Positions 47,826-59,455 of a DNA stretch of 64,000 nt are shown here, one piece after another (position 1 is the first letter of the stretch; every line of letters starts with the position of its first letter). The notes below the pieces were generated by a model that saw nothing but the letters and a program-made list of their open reading frames with translations, made no database searches and was not told where the DNA came from. Source of the DNA: Dendrocalamus latiflorus (Eukaryota; Streptophyta; Magnoliopsida; Poales; Poaceae). Position numbers and translations under genes: made by a program. The stretch is from positions 27,576,672 through 27,640,671 of the forward strand of contig CM029626.1 of assembly GCA_017311315.1 (NCBI GenBank), read 5' to 3'.

Positions 47826-48402
47826 CTGCATTTAATATAATCAGCAATTTCGTCTATCCCTTGTTTAGGTTGTGAATCAGTGAAATCTGATGGCTGGGCA
47901 GCACTAGAAAATTTCACTTTTGCTCTATCTTGACCTTTAGTAAGATATTTAAATAAGTACTTCACAAGATTCGTCTTATTGCACCATTCAACATTGATAT
48001 GAGCTTGAAATTTTTTAAGCAATGTCATGTTGTATGGAACAACCCATCTATTATCTAATCTGATTCCATTTTTCATTTTGAAATGAGGACCATCTCGTCG
48101 ACGATACACTGGAAAGCCAGACTTATCAAGTGTTGTTTCTAAGCTGAACTGTTTAGGATAGTGTTTTGAACATAACCCATCTTTCATACATGGACATTTC
48201 CTATTAAAGTCTCCGCATGGGCCGTGCATCATAAATTCGTCAACCAAAGCATACCCAAGTGGATCAATAGCTGGATCAGGAATCTCAGCACATATAAGGG
48301 TACCTATATATTCAGCAGGTAGGTTTGTATCATGATGAGCTAGCCATATAAGGGTATGAACATGAGGCAGACCTCTCTTTTGGAACTCAATAGTGTAGAT
48401 AA
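47826..48402 (-). pseudogene. Helitron Rep nuclease domain (HUH and two tyrosines)
   Basis: Rep cuts and joins single strands at the Helitron ends. The exon begins after an intron (48494-48403) and reads IEFQKRGLPHVHTLIW; HVH is the metal-binding HUH motif. Further on are a cysteine-rich stretch (CGDFNRKCPCMKDGLCSKHYP) and the catalytic tyrosine pair in VKYLFKYLTKGQD (Y-x-x-K-Y). All key residues are kept. The exon ends DYIKC at 47826, with a GT donor that fuses in frame to the next exon. Confidence 0.92.
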
Positions 48403-48494
48403 CTATCATAAAGAAAAGAGATAATTCAGAATGAGGAAAAGGCATTACTATTAAGACAAAGAAAACTATATGTATGGAAGAAACAACAGGCTAA

Positions 48495-49889
48495 CCTGCT
48501 CGCACAGCACCAAAGGTGTGTCCAGCTTTAATGTCAGAAATATATTCTGTAAGCTTCATATGGAACACCCGAGTTACAATATCAGAACGGTCAATATATT
48601 TCTGCCCAGGTTCATATTTAAGGGCGTCCATAATTTCTGGCCATCGCGAATTGCACGTGAAGGTAGAAAATAGATCAGGAGCACCATACTCACGGCAGAT
48701 GGCCATAGCATCTTGATAATTAAGTGTATTATATCGAGGACCACTAGTAAAAAACTTGCAGGAAGTAAAATCTTAATACCAATGTTTTTGCCTTGTGATA
48801 TACCTTCCCCAAGTGCATCCGAAATGCCTTGATATGTTTCTGATCTTAGGACATCTTGATTGAAAAAATGGAATGAAAGTCGATTTGCTTCAAGACATGA
48901 ATAACAGTCGACCTCTATTTGATTTGAGAGTCGGCCACAGCATGTATAGGGATTTGGTTCATTTCTTCGGTAATGACATTCGTAACAGTAGTATTCAAGC
49001 ATAGATACCTCTTCTCTGGCCGAAGGCATGTTGCTATCCGTTTCTTTATATTTAATACCAAGATGAAATCCTTTTTCCCCATATGGAAATAATAACGGGT
49101 ATTGAAGAGACATCAGAGCGGGATTTAGAGCTGAGATTTGTTTGAGCTCATTGCGGTGAGTCTCAACAATTATATCAAATTTGTTATTTTCTAGAGATAG
49201 CTCACCTACGACTAAAGCGGCCAACTCAGGAACAGTTGGTAGAGAATATCTATCATCGTGACTATTAGCTGAACCAATTAAGCGAATATAAACTTCTGGG
49301 TTTTCTTGAGAGAATAACCGGTCTCGTGCCATTCTGAACTCTCTGACTAACAAATTGCAGCAATCAAGCATGGCAATCAGGGCAGCGACAATATTAGGGT
49401 CTGGTTCATTATGTGCATTATCTTCTTTATCAAACACAGACAATCTATTGCCAATTCCGTTGAACGTATCATAAATATATAGTTGAGCATACTGGGGTCT
49501 CCGGCCCGGTGCGGGAACTAAAGAACCAATACGATGATGAACGACACCACTTATACGTAAAACATAAGGACCTCCACCAGTGTTAATAGTTTTATCAACA
49601 TCTACACCCAAGGAAGTGAATGCAAACAAGGAATTATAGTGGCGTATTAAACGCATAAATTCATTTGAGCGAGGACCTTTGTCAAAACCAATAAGTTCAC
49701 ATAGTGGGTATGGGAATTTTTTATGTGGTGGAAGAGAGACCTTTCCACCTCGGCAACATTTATTATAAACAATTCGTTGATGTTTAGAAGAGCTCCTATG
49801 CCGAGATCTTTCTTGGAACCAAAAAATAGCACCACATTTGTTACACTCATAGTCTGGACCGCCATAATACGATCGATCCACATACATGG
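48495..49889 (-). pseudogene. Helitron Rep N-terminal zinc finger and helitron-like N domain
   Basis: This long exon starts after an acceptor at 49890 (MYVDRSYYGGPDYECNKCGA, a C-x-x-C zinc-finger start). It continues through FMRLIRHYNSLFAFTSLGVDV, PQYAQLYIYDTFN, LNPALMSLQYPLLFPYGEKG and HYRRNEPNPYTCCGRLSNQ, all standard Helitron N-terminal blocks. In a run of six A residues at 48749-48754 the frame slips, and the reading goes on as DAMAICREYGAPDLFSTFTC to the donor at 48495. The frameshift separates the N-terminal half from the nuclease motifs. Confidence 0.9.
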
Positions 49890-49999
49890 CTGAAACAATG
49901 TAATAAAAACTGTATTGAAGAAAGAAGAACAAACAAATGGAACAACGATGTGAAAGAGCTGAAGAAAGGGGTACGTAAAAAACGAGAAGTAGAAAAATC

Positions 50000-50809
50000 A
50001 TGTAATGCAAAACATATTGTTGGACCGAACCTTTTAACGAAGAAATTTGTTCCTTAAAAACGGAAACACCTGCTTCTCTAAATGAAACTGTATTAAAAGA
50101 TGGTACACCACCTGAAATGTGTAAAAAAAATGTAGTACAAACTATGGGAAAAGTTATGTTGAAATCTCTATAATTGGAAATAAGGGAAAAGTAAAGAACA
50201 AAGGGAAAATGTGAAAAAACAAACAGGTATGGCAAAAAACATTTTGAAAGTTTTATAAGCAGAGGTGAAAGAGATAACAAAAAGAAGGCACCTGTTCTAC
50301 CAGCACTGCGAAGCAAATTGGATAATCTTCTTTTTTTTCCTATTATTAGCTGCTTCAGCTGAGCTAACCAATGGAGAAAAGTGGTCTCCTATTATGTATA
50401 GAAGTATGGGGAAAAAATGATAAAAAAATAGGAACATGAACAAGAAGCAAGCAAAAAGAGGAAACAAAGAGCTATAAAGATTGTGAATAACCATGGCGAC
50501 GCTTCGATGGAAAGATTGTATTAGTCTCTGTGACAAACACTGTGCAACAACAAAACAAAAGGGGGGAAAAGAATAAGTGAGCAACTGAAAGTATGTAAAA
50601 AGTCTGGAAAAGGTAGACAATTCGGTGTACATAAGGTATATAGCATTAGGAACAATCGTACATGGCTGTGATGGTGTCTGTGGATGCACTGGTGAAAAAG
50701 CGGCAGACAAAGCATATGTAGAAGGCTGTGATGAAACTACAGGATCAATCGGTTGCTTTCCACGTAAAATTTCTTCACGGTGGGCTTTAGTAGAGGATGA
50801 CGAATCCAT
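50000..50809 (-). pseudogene. 5' exons of the Helitron Rep gene
   Basis: The likely translation start is the ATG at 50809 (MDSSSSTKAHREEILRGKQP), a Ser/Gln/Pro-rich N-terminus. Possible further exons lie near 50545-50490, 50385-50291 (KKKKIIQFASQCW or the overlapping LSNLLRSAG reading) and 50113-50030 (GVPSFNTVSFREAGVSVF). Each is bordered by plausible splice sites, but the exact joins cannot be fixed from sequence alone. The remaining frames in this stretch are intron read-through. Confidence 0.5.
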
Positions 50810-50929
50810 AAAGTCAAATAGCAAGAAGCAAAAGTGGAACAATGTAGATGTATGCTTAGCACTGAAATAGAGAAAAATGAATGCTTGAAAAGAAAGACAA
50901 CAAAAATAATGCAATGACAGAAGCATTTG

Positions 50930-53900
50930 TAAATATGCTAATATATAAGATCAGAAATGCAACACAGCAGACTGATTATATATGCAAATATTAATGAAAT
51001 AAACTGCAGAAAAGGGATGATAACACTATCAGGATAATTATGACTAAACAAATACGTTAAAAGGTAAGAAAAAGTACCTTATCAAATCGCAGCCTTACCA
51101 CTGAAAGAGAGAAATCCAAATGCTCGAAGACAATGTTGAGGAAAAGAGTAGAACTATAGTAGAATCTGTAAATATGGTAATAAATAAGATGAAAAATGTA
51201 CAGATGGCTTGCTTATACCATACCATAATTTAAACAGTAGATAGAGAATAGTTGAAACTATGGCAAGAGCTTGATACTCATAACAACTCATAGCAAATGT
51301 TGACATTAATACTATCCAAACCTAAGCATTAGTCTATAGCACAATGCAGACATAAACAAATAATGATGAAACCAACAGTATTTAAACCATAATACGTAGT
51401 GACAGGAAGTACTCTGCAGCAGGACGTAGGCACAAAGAAATAGTTATGACACCAATAGTACGTAAAATAATTAATCTAATGAAGTATGAACATTACATTA
51501 GCTATATAACACTAAAATGACAGCAATAATAAAAGATGTAAGAAGCGAAAGGAACTACAATAACAGTGTTGTAAGAATAAGCAAACAAATGGGGTAAAAC
51601 GCAAGAGAAGCAAGCAAAAGGAATAATAACAGTAGTGCTGTTATAATAACTAAACAAATGCACTATAAGGGAAGAGAAAATATTGGCAATAATAGGTAAG
51701 GCATAAGAAAAGTAACATGCACAGTAATTAAAACTGTCTATAGCACAATACAATAAGAAATAACAATAATAGCGATGGAACAACAACAAAATAAATGCGT
51801 GAAGAATAGCAACAACAGCAATAACAATAACTAAATAAATGTGGCGAAAAGCAAGAGAAACACATAGGAATAATAATAAGAGCGCTATAACAATAACCAA
51901 AGAAATGTGCTATAAACCTAGAGAAGTTGTCAACAATAATAAGTAAACCATAAGAGAACCAATATGTATAGCAACGAAGAAATGCTAACAATAATAGAGA
52001 CTGTAAGCCAGAATTGCCTATAGCACAGTACAATAATGAACAATAACAATAGCGTTGTAACAATAACTAAATAAATGTGTCAGCAATAACAGTAACAATT
52101 GTAACAATACCTAAATAGATGTGGTGAAAAGCAAAAAACCCACATAGCAATGATAATAACAACGCTGTAATAACTACTAAATAAATGTGCTATAAGCCTA
52201 CAGAGCCTGTTAGCAATAATAAGTGAACCATAAGAGATCTAATATGTATAGTAATAAAGAAATGTTAGCAATAATAGAGATGGAAAAGATGAAAGCAATA
52301 AAAATAATAGCGTGCTGACAATAACTAAACAAATGTGATAGAAAGCAACAGCATTTAAACCATAATACGTAATGACAGGAACTACTCTGCAGCACAAATG
52401 TACTCATAAAGAAACAGGCATGACACCAATAGTATGTAGAAAAATCACAAACATTAGAGTAGCACTGTAACAGTAGATATATAAATCTGACAATAGGCAA
52501 CAGAAGCACCTTAGTGACAATAACTAAACAAATGTGATAGAAAGCAACAGCATTTAAACCATAATACGTAATGACAGGAACTACTCTGCAACACAATGTA
52601 CTCATAAAGAAACAGGCATGACACCAATAGTATGTAGAAAAATCACAAACATTAGAGTAGCACTGTAACAGTAGATATATAAATTTGACAATAGGCAACA
52701 GAAGCACCTTAGAAACACGCGAAGATAGACACTGTCTTATAACACAAAGCAGCAAGCTATCTAGAAGCACACCTGCATAGCCCATAAAAAAAAGCACAGG
52801 CATTAGAGTAGAAAATAATAATAAAAATGGAAGAAACTAAAGGAATAACAATAGTAGCGCTATAAGAACAGATAAATAAATACGGCAAAAGGCAAAAGAA
52901 CCACAGTATAGATAGGCAAACTTTTTGCTAGCGTTATATTCTAATATAAATATTATATAGTAATAACACACATGGAACAAGCTAAAGACAAAGATAGGAA
53001 AGAACTAACGCGTACAATAATGAAGAAATGTTTATAACGCTAAAATGATAGGAACCACAAAAGATGTAAGGAGCGAAAGAAACTACAATACTAGTACTAT
53101 AATAATAGGTAAATAAGTGTGGTAAAAGGCAAGAGGAGCACCTTAGAAATACGCAAAAATAGACACTGTCTTATAACATAAAGCAGCAAGCTATGTAAAA
53201 GCACACCTGCATAGCACATAAAAAAAGCACAAGCACTAGAGTAGGAAACAAATAAGCTATGCAGAAGCACCTGCGTATAGCACACACAAAATCCACAAAC
53301 ATCAGAGCAGCACTACCAACAAACATGAGAGCAGCACCATAGCAATAAACAAATAAATCTGATAAAAGACAAGAGAAGCACCTTAGAAACACGCAAACCT
53401 AGACACTGTCTTATAACACAAAGCAGCAAGCTATGTAAAAGCCGACCTGCATTGCACATAAAAAAGGCACAAGCATTAGAGTAGGAAACAATAATAAAAT
53501 GGAAGGAACTAAAGGAATAACAATAATAGCGGTATAACAATAACTAAATAAATATGGTAAAAGGCAAGAGAAGCACATTATAAATAGGCAAATTTTCTGC
53601 TACTGTCATATTCCAATCTAGATACTATATGGTAATAACAAAGATCGAAGAAGCTAAAGACAGAAATAGGAAAGAACTAACATGCGCAGTAATGAACAAA
53701 CGTCTATAGCACAACCCACTAAGCTGTGCGAAAGCATATCTGTACAACAATAAAAAACAGCGCATGATAATACAAAAGAACAAGCACTGCTTTACAGCAC
53801 AACGCCTATATATCTAACTCTAAATCAGTTAACAAACCTATACGCAAATCATAAGCAACGTGCACACTAATAACAATCAAAAATAGCAAATCATAATACA

Positions 53901-55215
53901 TAAGAACAAGAACCACTCTACAACAGAAAGCATGTACGACTCACCATAGGCCAACTAACGAAAGTACAGGCAAAACAATACTCTACAACACGAAGCATAT
54001 ATACATCTCACTGTAGATCAGCTAGCGAAACCATAAGGAAAATAAAAGAAGCATGTAGACTAACGAAGAAATGTGAACGCTATACATAGCAATCAAGAAA
54101 TGCGACGAATAACAGCGACCTTCTATTTGCGTGAAACAAATCGGCAATAATAACTGGATCATAGCAGAACTAATATGCATACTAAAGAAGAAATGTGAGG
54201 CTTATAAATACGGGACAAGAAGCACCACTCTACAACAGAATACAAGACAACAAGCTATGTCTAAGCACCTCTGTATAACCCTAAAAAAAGCACAGATATT
54301 AGAGCAGCAACAAAAATCTGATAGTAGCGAAGCAACGCCACCAATAATGGCTAACACAGATCTCGGCTCGATAATATGAAATTAACCCTAAAAAACCCTT
54401 AAAGGGACTATCTAACAAACCGCAACAACAAATGTAACAAAAACCCCACCGTAACCCAGATCAGTCAGCAGAAATGTAGGGTGGCTAAATCGGCTAAAAA
54501 ACACGGCATAATCTAAAACGACCAACACAAATATGTAGCTGTCAACATCACAAAAACCCTAACAAAACCCTAAGAAGAAGCATCCTAGCTCAAACACGTA
54601 ACCCAGATTAGCAACCGGTAAGCAAAACACAAAAACAACAAAAAGCAAACAAATGCATACGGCAACACAAGAGCATCCAGTCGGCACTGTACAAATATAG
54701 GAAGAAAAACAAGAAGGAAGTAATACCTTGGACAAAGACGTAAATCAAAAAACCGAAGGCACAGACAAGCTGCAGAGCATGTAAGCGCCGCGCGAAAAGC
54801 GAGCAGCAGAGGCGAAACAAGCAGACCAAGTGGAAAGCAAGCAGCACAGACGAAACAACCATACCAAGAAATGCCTGAGCCAGCGACGCAAGAGGAACCG
54901 AGAAGACGAAGCGAACGGACGTGATGTGGTGGACAAAAGCTAAATGAATCCCGTGGGAAAGTCCGCACTGGCCTCGAAAATCCCCACAGGGCGCGTCAGC
55001 CTTGTTCTCGAAGCTTTCCATGAAACGCGCAAAACCAAACGGGCTCAACGCCTGCAGGCCGCGCGGCGCTAACCAGCGGACCAAAGCGGTGAAACGAGCC
55101 CGTGGAACGAGCCGAACGCAAAGCAGCGCCCGAACGAGCGAACCTGCCCACGAACACGCGTCGAATCAGCAGCGCAGAGGCACTACGTGGCAGGGGCGAG
55201 CGACGGAGAACTCCC
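50930..55215. repeat. Repeat-rich 5' arm of the Helitron
   Basis: No gene is recognised. Between about 51490 and 53720 the sequence is a patchwork of related units such as 'ACAATAACTAAATAAATGTG' and 'GACACTGTCTTATAACACAA'. The clearest pair is a 199-bp tandem repeat at 52322-52520 and 52521-52717. A longer block with 'AAGCACACCTGCATAGC' recurs near 52740, 53180 and 53430. Frames on the minus strand here (for example 52210-52803) are Tyr/Leu/Cys-rich artefacts of the repeats. From 54600 to 55200 the composition becomes GC-rich. Confidence 0.75.
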
Positions 55216-55253
55216 CCAACTTTGATATACGAAGTATGCTCCGGAAAATCCGA
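55216..55253 (-). other. Probable Helitron 5' terminus
   Basis: The minus strand starts TCGGATTTTCCGGAGCATAC and goes on to 'TTCGTATATCAAAGTTGGGG'. A TC start preceded by A fits Helitron rules, and the TATATCAAAG text resembles other plant Helitron starts. A start ten bases further in is also possible. Confidence 0.5.
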
Positions 55254-55290
55254 TAACATGACGAAATTTTCTTCCCTGGTCTAATGTAAC

Positions 55291-57026
55291 TACTACTACA
55301 GAAAACCGTATTACAGACGGTTCAAAATCGTCATCATAGACGGTTTTCTGAACCGTCTGAATTTATGGGTCAGTGATAATCAAAGGTTATCACAGACGAT
55401 TTTCGAACCGTCTATGGTGTAAATATCACAGACGGTTTGTAAGGAAAAACCGTCTGTGATAGGTGATAATCACGGACGGTTTTTAACTAAAAACCGTATA
55501 TGATATCTAAATATCACAGATGTTTTTTAGTTAAAAACCATCTGTGCTATTCTCTTCTACCCCTAAATCTATTTCTGTTTATTGGCTAACCTCAGGAAAT
55601 GCTAGCCATGCCCTCTGAAACAAGCAGATCAACATGTACATGTATACATCCAATTCACATCTCAATTTATTTCACAAACATAAAACATCCAATTCGCAAA
55701 TCAACTAATTGAAATGAAAACAAGCAAATATAGTATGAAACACAGTACACATTTTATTTTTATTAAGATTAGAGCCTACCATTACAATATCCCAAAATAA
55801 CAAACAGGTTGCCCATCTAGCTAACACAATAAGAATAGAGAAAAGCAAAGATCCTCTATGCCTAGGTTTTCTCGCCCCTGATGCAGCGTACGAGCTGGAT
55901 GTCTTTGATGCCCACCATCGTCGGTGTTGATTGAGCGCTACCTTGTGCATCATCTGCTTCGTGGGGCTATTATGGTATGGGTCAAGGAGGAGGAGGAGGA
56001 GGAGAACAGCAAGGAGGAGAAGAACAGCAAAGAAGAGGAGAACAGCAAGAAGAACAGTAAAGAAGAAGAAACATCAAGGAGGAGAATAGAAAGGAGGCCT
56101 GGTTCTGGTGATTATTTATAGGGGAGGGAGTGCGAAATTTTTTGGCGCGGGGACAGAGAGACGGAGCTACGATCCGTGGGGTAAGGATTGGTGGATTTCT
56201 ATTGGTTAGGATTGGGTTGAGGAGGATCGACGGGCATAGAACCATCTATGATGAATGTATATCACTGACGGTTCTATATATAGAACCGTCTGTGAATTAG
56301 AGCCCAAAATTTTATATACCGATGCAATATAAACAACTAGTCTGAAAAGATAAAATAGCAAAGTTTCATATAGCTTATATATACTCATATGAAAGGTTTC
56401 GATGAGATCTACAACTTTTCAGTTGAAGCAAAATCCAAATTCCGAAATGAAGACAAAAAAAAGGGCAAAAACAGAAACCAAAAACTTGCGACGCAAGTTT
56501 AGGTCCAAAGATGGCCGATTTTTGGGGTCTTGGAGGGCGATTGGCACAAGCACGTATTTGTTTAGATCGAGCTCGTCGTTAGCTTTCCAACGAGTACAAG
56601 AACGTGGAAAACGGACACCGTATGCAAAAGTTAAGCCCGTTTTACTGAAGGTGTCTCAAAACTGAATCCTACTCGGACTCAGGCGGGAAATTATGAAATT
56701 TTGGGGAATTGCAAGGTGGAAAACATATTACAAACGATTTTTAATATGAACCGTCTATGATAACTTCATTATCACAGACGGCTTTTAATAAAAAACCGTC
56801 TGTGATAAATCCAGATTATCACAGTCGGTTTTAAATAAAAACCATCTGTGATACTGGAATATCACAGACAGTTCATCGGTAAGAACCGTCTGTGATACTC
56901 GTTTTCTCCGACGCCATCAACACAGACGGTGTCCAAATTAAAATCGTCTGTGTTAGTGTCAGTCACAGACGGTTTTGTCAAACCATCTGTGATTTGACGT
57001 CTAGTATTACGCTTTCTGTAGTAGTA
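55291..57026. mobile_element. CACTA-like non-autonomous element (1736 bp)
   Basis: The ends are inverted: TACTACTACAGAAA at 55291 and TTTCTGTAGTAGTA ending at 57026, flanked by AAC on both sides (55288-55290 and 57027-57029), a 3-bp target duplication as in CACTA elements. Both subterminal regions (55310-55550 and 56720-57000) are packed with direct and inverted copies of 'CACAGACGGTTTTTA', with an isolated pair at 56255-56295. Such arrays bind the CACTA transposase. The first base is T instead of the usual C, so the class is probable only. No transposase is present. Confidence 0.75.
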
Positions 57027-57029
57027 AAC

Positions 57030-57540
57030 ATCCTAGAATTTGAAGCTTTATAGAATGAAAAACCTTCAAAACCACTCCCTAAAATTGTTGAAATTTAGTT
57101 TGTTACCTCATCATCAATTTTTTTTGATTTTACAAAAACCCATGCAGTTTATTTGAGTAAGTCCGCTTGCTGGAAATGCAGTTCCCAAAACCATGCAAAT
57201 AATACATCGAGCTAAGCCCAGCCACACTTATGCCTAAGGCCACAGTTGCCTCAAGGTATGTATAATAGTTTGTCTCTTAATATTGCCTCTAATGCTCTCA
57301 CCTTATTTAAAGACAGTACTGGAGATAACATCTCTAACAATAAATCATTTCTCTAACTATTTTATATTATTTTCACTATAAGTTCCTGTCTTACACCCTC
57401 TTACTATTTCGTTGGTTTGTAGACTTAAGTCATCTCTTGTATTAGAGACAATATATTATCCATACTCACATTCTCTTTTTTCACATACGATTTTACTAAT
57501 TTAATATAGTTAAAAGATAGCTAAGATAATACTATAGGAG
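57030..57540. other. AT-rich stretch, nothing recognised
   Basis: No domain, repeat or terminal structure was found here apart from simple AT-rich sequence. Confidence 0.5.
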
Positions 57541-57552
57541 ATACCTTAGTCC

Positions 57553-58349
57553 ATGCCCTTGAGCCGAAGCTGCCGCCTCTCTCAGCCTTGCGCTTATACT
57601 CATCCCAATGTCGCCGTCTGTTGCAGCCCCCTTACTGACCAAGCCGGGCCGCCGTTTGACCTTTGCCTCCATCCTCTCGCCACGGAGCAGCAACAGCACC
57701 ACCAAACCGCAACCCGCTCCCTCTCTGCCCACGCAACCAGAAACCATGAAACCAGGTCGAACTTAATCGCATTTGGCTCTTATCCTCATCCCCATAGCCA
57801 GGTTTGGCCTCCGTCGGCGGCGGCGGCGGCCACGGTGAGCCGTCGTTGCCCCATTCGGCCATTGCTCCAAATCCCTGAATTTCGAGCCACACACCACCTC
57901 TCTGTCCAAATCGAGTTTTCCTCTAGCTTATCCATGCCATGAAGAGCCTAATCCCTCTCATCCCCGGTCGAATCCTCGCCGGAGTTACGCTGGCACCTAA
58001 GAAGGCTGTCACCTCCTCTGTTTTGCCACTGCACACGCTGTCCCACCACTTCGTGCTGTCCCAGCAAAACCAACTACCCCAAAAGCATCTCCGTGATGCA
58101 ATGGTGCCCTCCAAGCCATACAATTCGCCAGAAAAGATTCTGGAGCCATGTCGGCGCCATGAACGCCGCCGCATCCTTTGTTTCGCGGCCGCGCTCGGTG
58201 CCATGCTACATCGCTCATTCCCTAACCAATGTTATCGTATCAGGAGAATCAAATCGCCTTGCTGGTGCTCACAGAGCCATCTCCCTTACCGGAAATCTGT
58301 TGAAACCGCCACCATAGATGACCTCAGCTCAAGCTCCTGCCCACCGTAG
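57553..58349 (+). pseudogene. GC-rich gene-like fragment, product unknown
   Basis: Composition changes sharply from AT-rich to about 60 percent GC. Two plus-strand frames follow each other (57553-57942, 129 residues, and 57939-58349, 136 residues), both rich in Ser, Pro, His and Arg and without a known domain. Equally long frames exist on the minus strand (58204-57923), so coding is unproven. The part around 57864-57997 recurs at 34416-34490. It could be a captured fragment or the first exon of a dead host gene. Confidence 0.3.
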
Positions 58350-58526
58350 ACAGCCCATGCCAAAGCACTCCAAGCTCAACCAGCTACCAAAATTGGCTCT
58401 CTGCATCTCCTAGTGGTTGAAGCAGCAGCAGAAGAATGACAAGTGGTTCAAGCAGACAGGTGTACTACGTCGAGCCGGAAGGCAAGCCATCCTAGTATGA
58501 GATATATGTATTTTTTTTAATATTTA

Positions 58527-58528
<2 letters not shown>

Positions 58529-58560
<32 letters not shown>

Positions 58561-58725
58561 GGATCCAGGAAAAATTTTTGGAGGGGCTGAAGTACCTTCA
58601 GCTCGACCTCAGCCCCTTCTACATTATACATCCATGGCTAAAAATTTAGGGGAGGCTCCAAGGGTCCGGTAGCGGTAGGGGGGGCTCGAGCCCCCCCCCC
58701 CCCCGCCCCACCGCTGGATCCGCCA

Positions 58726-58806
<81 letters not shown>
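58529..58806. repeat. AT microsatellite split by a short inverted-end element
   Basis: (AT)n tracts at 58529-58559 and 58728-58806 flank a 168-bp block that starts CGGATCCAGG and ends CCGCTGGATCCGCCACTG, a partly inverted pair of ends. The block has a run of about 14 C residues near 58690. The outer CAGTGG of the right end has no partner on the left. Confidence 0.6.
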
Positions 58807-58807
<1 letters not shown>

Positions 58808-58948
58808 TAGTTGAATGCTCGTACGTTGTTACAGATTTTTAAATTTTATTATACTACATGTTTTAAAACTCATGGGTGGTAAAATTTTTTTAGAATATAC
58901 ATACAAACATGTTCTAGGAGTTTTAAAATCCATCAAGTAAGTTGAAAG

Positions 58949-59455
58949 ATATCGATCACACCTCGTGGTCATAAGTCGGAAGACATCGACCACACCTCGT
59001 GGTCGTAGGTCGGGAGCCATCAAGCAGACCTCGTTGTCGTAAGTCAGAAGCCATTAACCATCGTGCGTGATCGTAGGTCGGGAGCGGTTGACCATTACTG
59101 ATGGTCATAAGTTGGTAGCGGTCGACGATCGATCGTGGTCTTAAATCTGGAGCCTTTGACAATAGCTCATGGCCGTGCATCAGAAGTCGATGATCATCGT
59201 TCGTGGTCATAAGTCGGAAGCCATCGAGAATACCTTATGATTGTAAGTCGGAACACATCGACCAGCGCTCGTAGTCGTAAGTCGAAAAACATCGACCACA
59301 CCTCATGGTCGTAAGTTGAAACACATCGACCAGTGCTGATGGTCATAAATTAGAAACCGTTGATCACACCTCGTTGTCGTAAGTTAGAAGCTGTCGATCA
59401 TTGCGTGTGATCGTAGGTCGGGAGCTGTCGACCATCGCTGGTGGTCATACGTTGG
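58949..59455. repeat. Minisatellite with about 34-bp palindromic units
   Basis: About 15 degenerate units of the form 'ATCGACCACACCTCGTGGTCGTAAGTCGGAAGCC' follow one another. Each unit contains CGACCAC and GTGGTCG, an internal inverted repeat, so every unit can form a small hairpin. No spacers and no preserved reading frame. Confidence 0.8.

Larger units (their letters stand above)
40082..55253 (-). mobile_element. Large Helitron with RPA and Rep/helicase genes
   Basis: On the minus strand the 3' end is CTAG at 40085-40082, preceded by a GC hairpin, and the next base is T (40081), as expected for insertion between A and T. The 5' end is called at TCGGATTTTCCGGAGC (55253), preceded by A; this end is less certain. 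Inside are, from 5' to 3' on the minus strand, a repeat-rich arm, a Rep/helicase gene and an RPA1-like gene, which is the known layout of plant autonomous Helitrons. Lesions in both genes suggest that this copy no longer moves by itself. Confidence 0.85.

Noticed and set aside
52210..52803. 197-residue minus frame in the Helitron arm, membrane-protein-like
   Set aside because: The translation repeats itself because of the 199-bp tandem repeat; it is Tyr/Leu/Cys-rich with no start context or homologue.
54585..55084. Two overlapping minus frames at the GC-rich start of the Helitron
   Set aside because: They overlap in different frames, contain hydrophobic low-complexity sequence and show no known domain.
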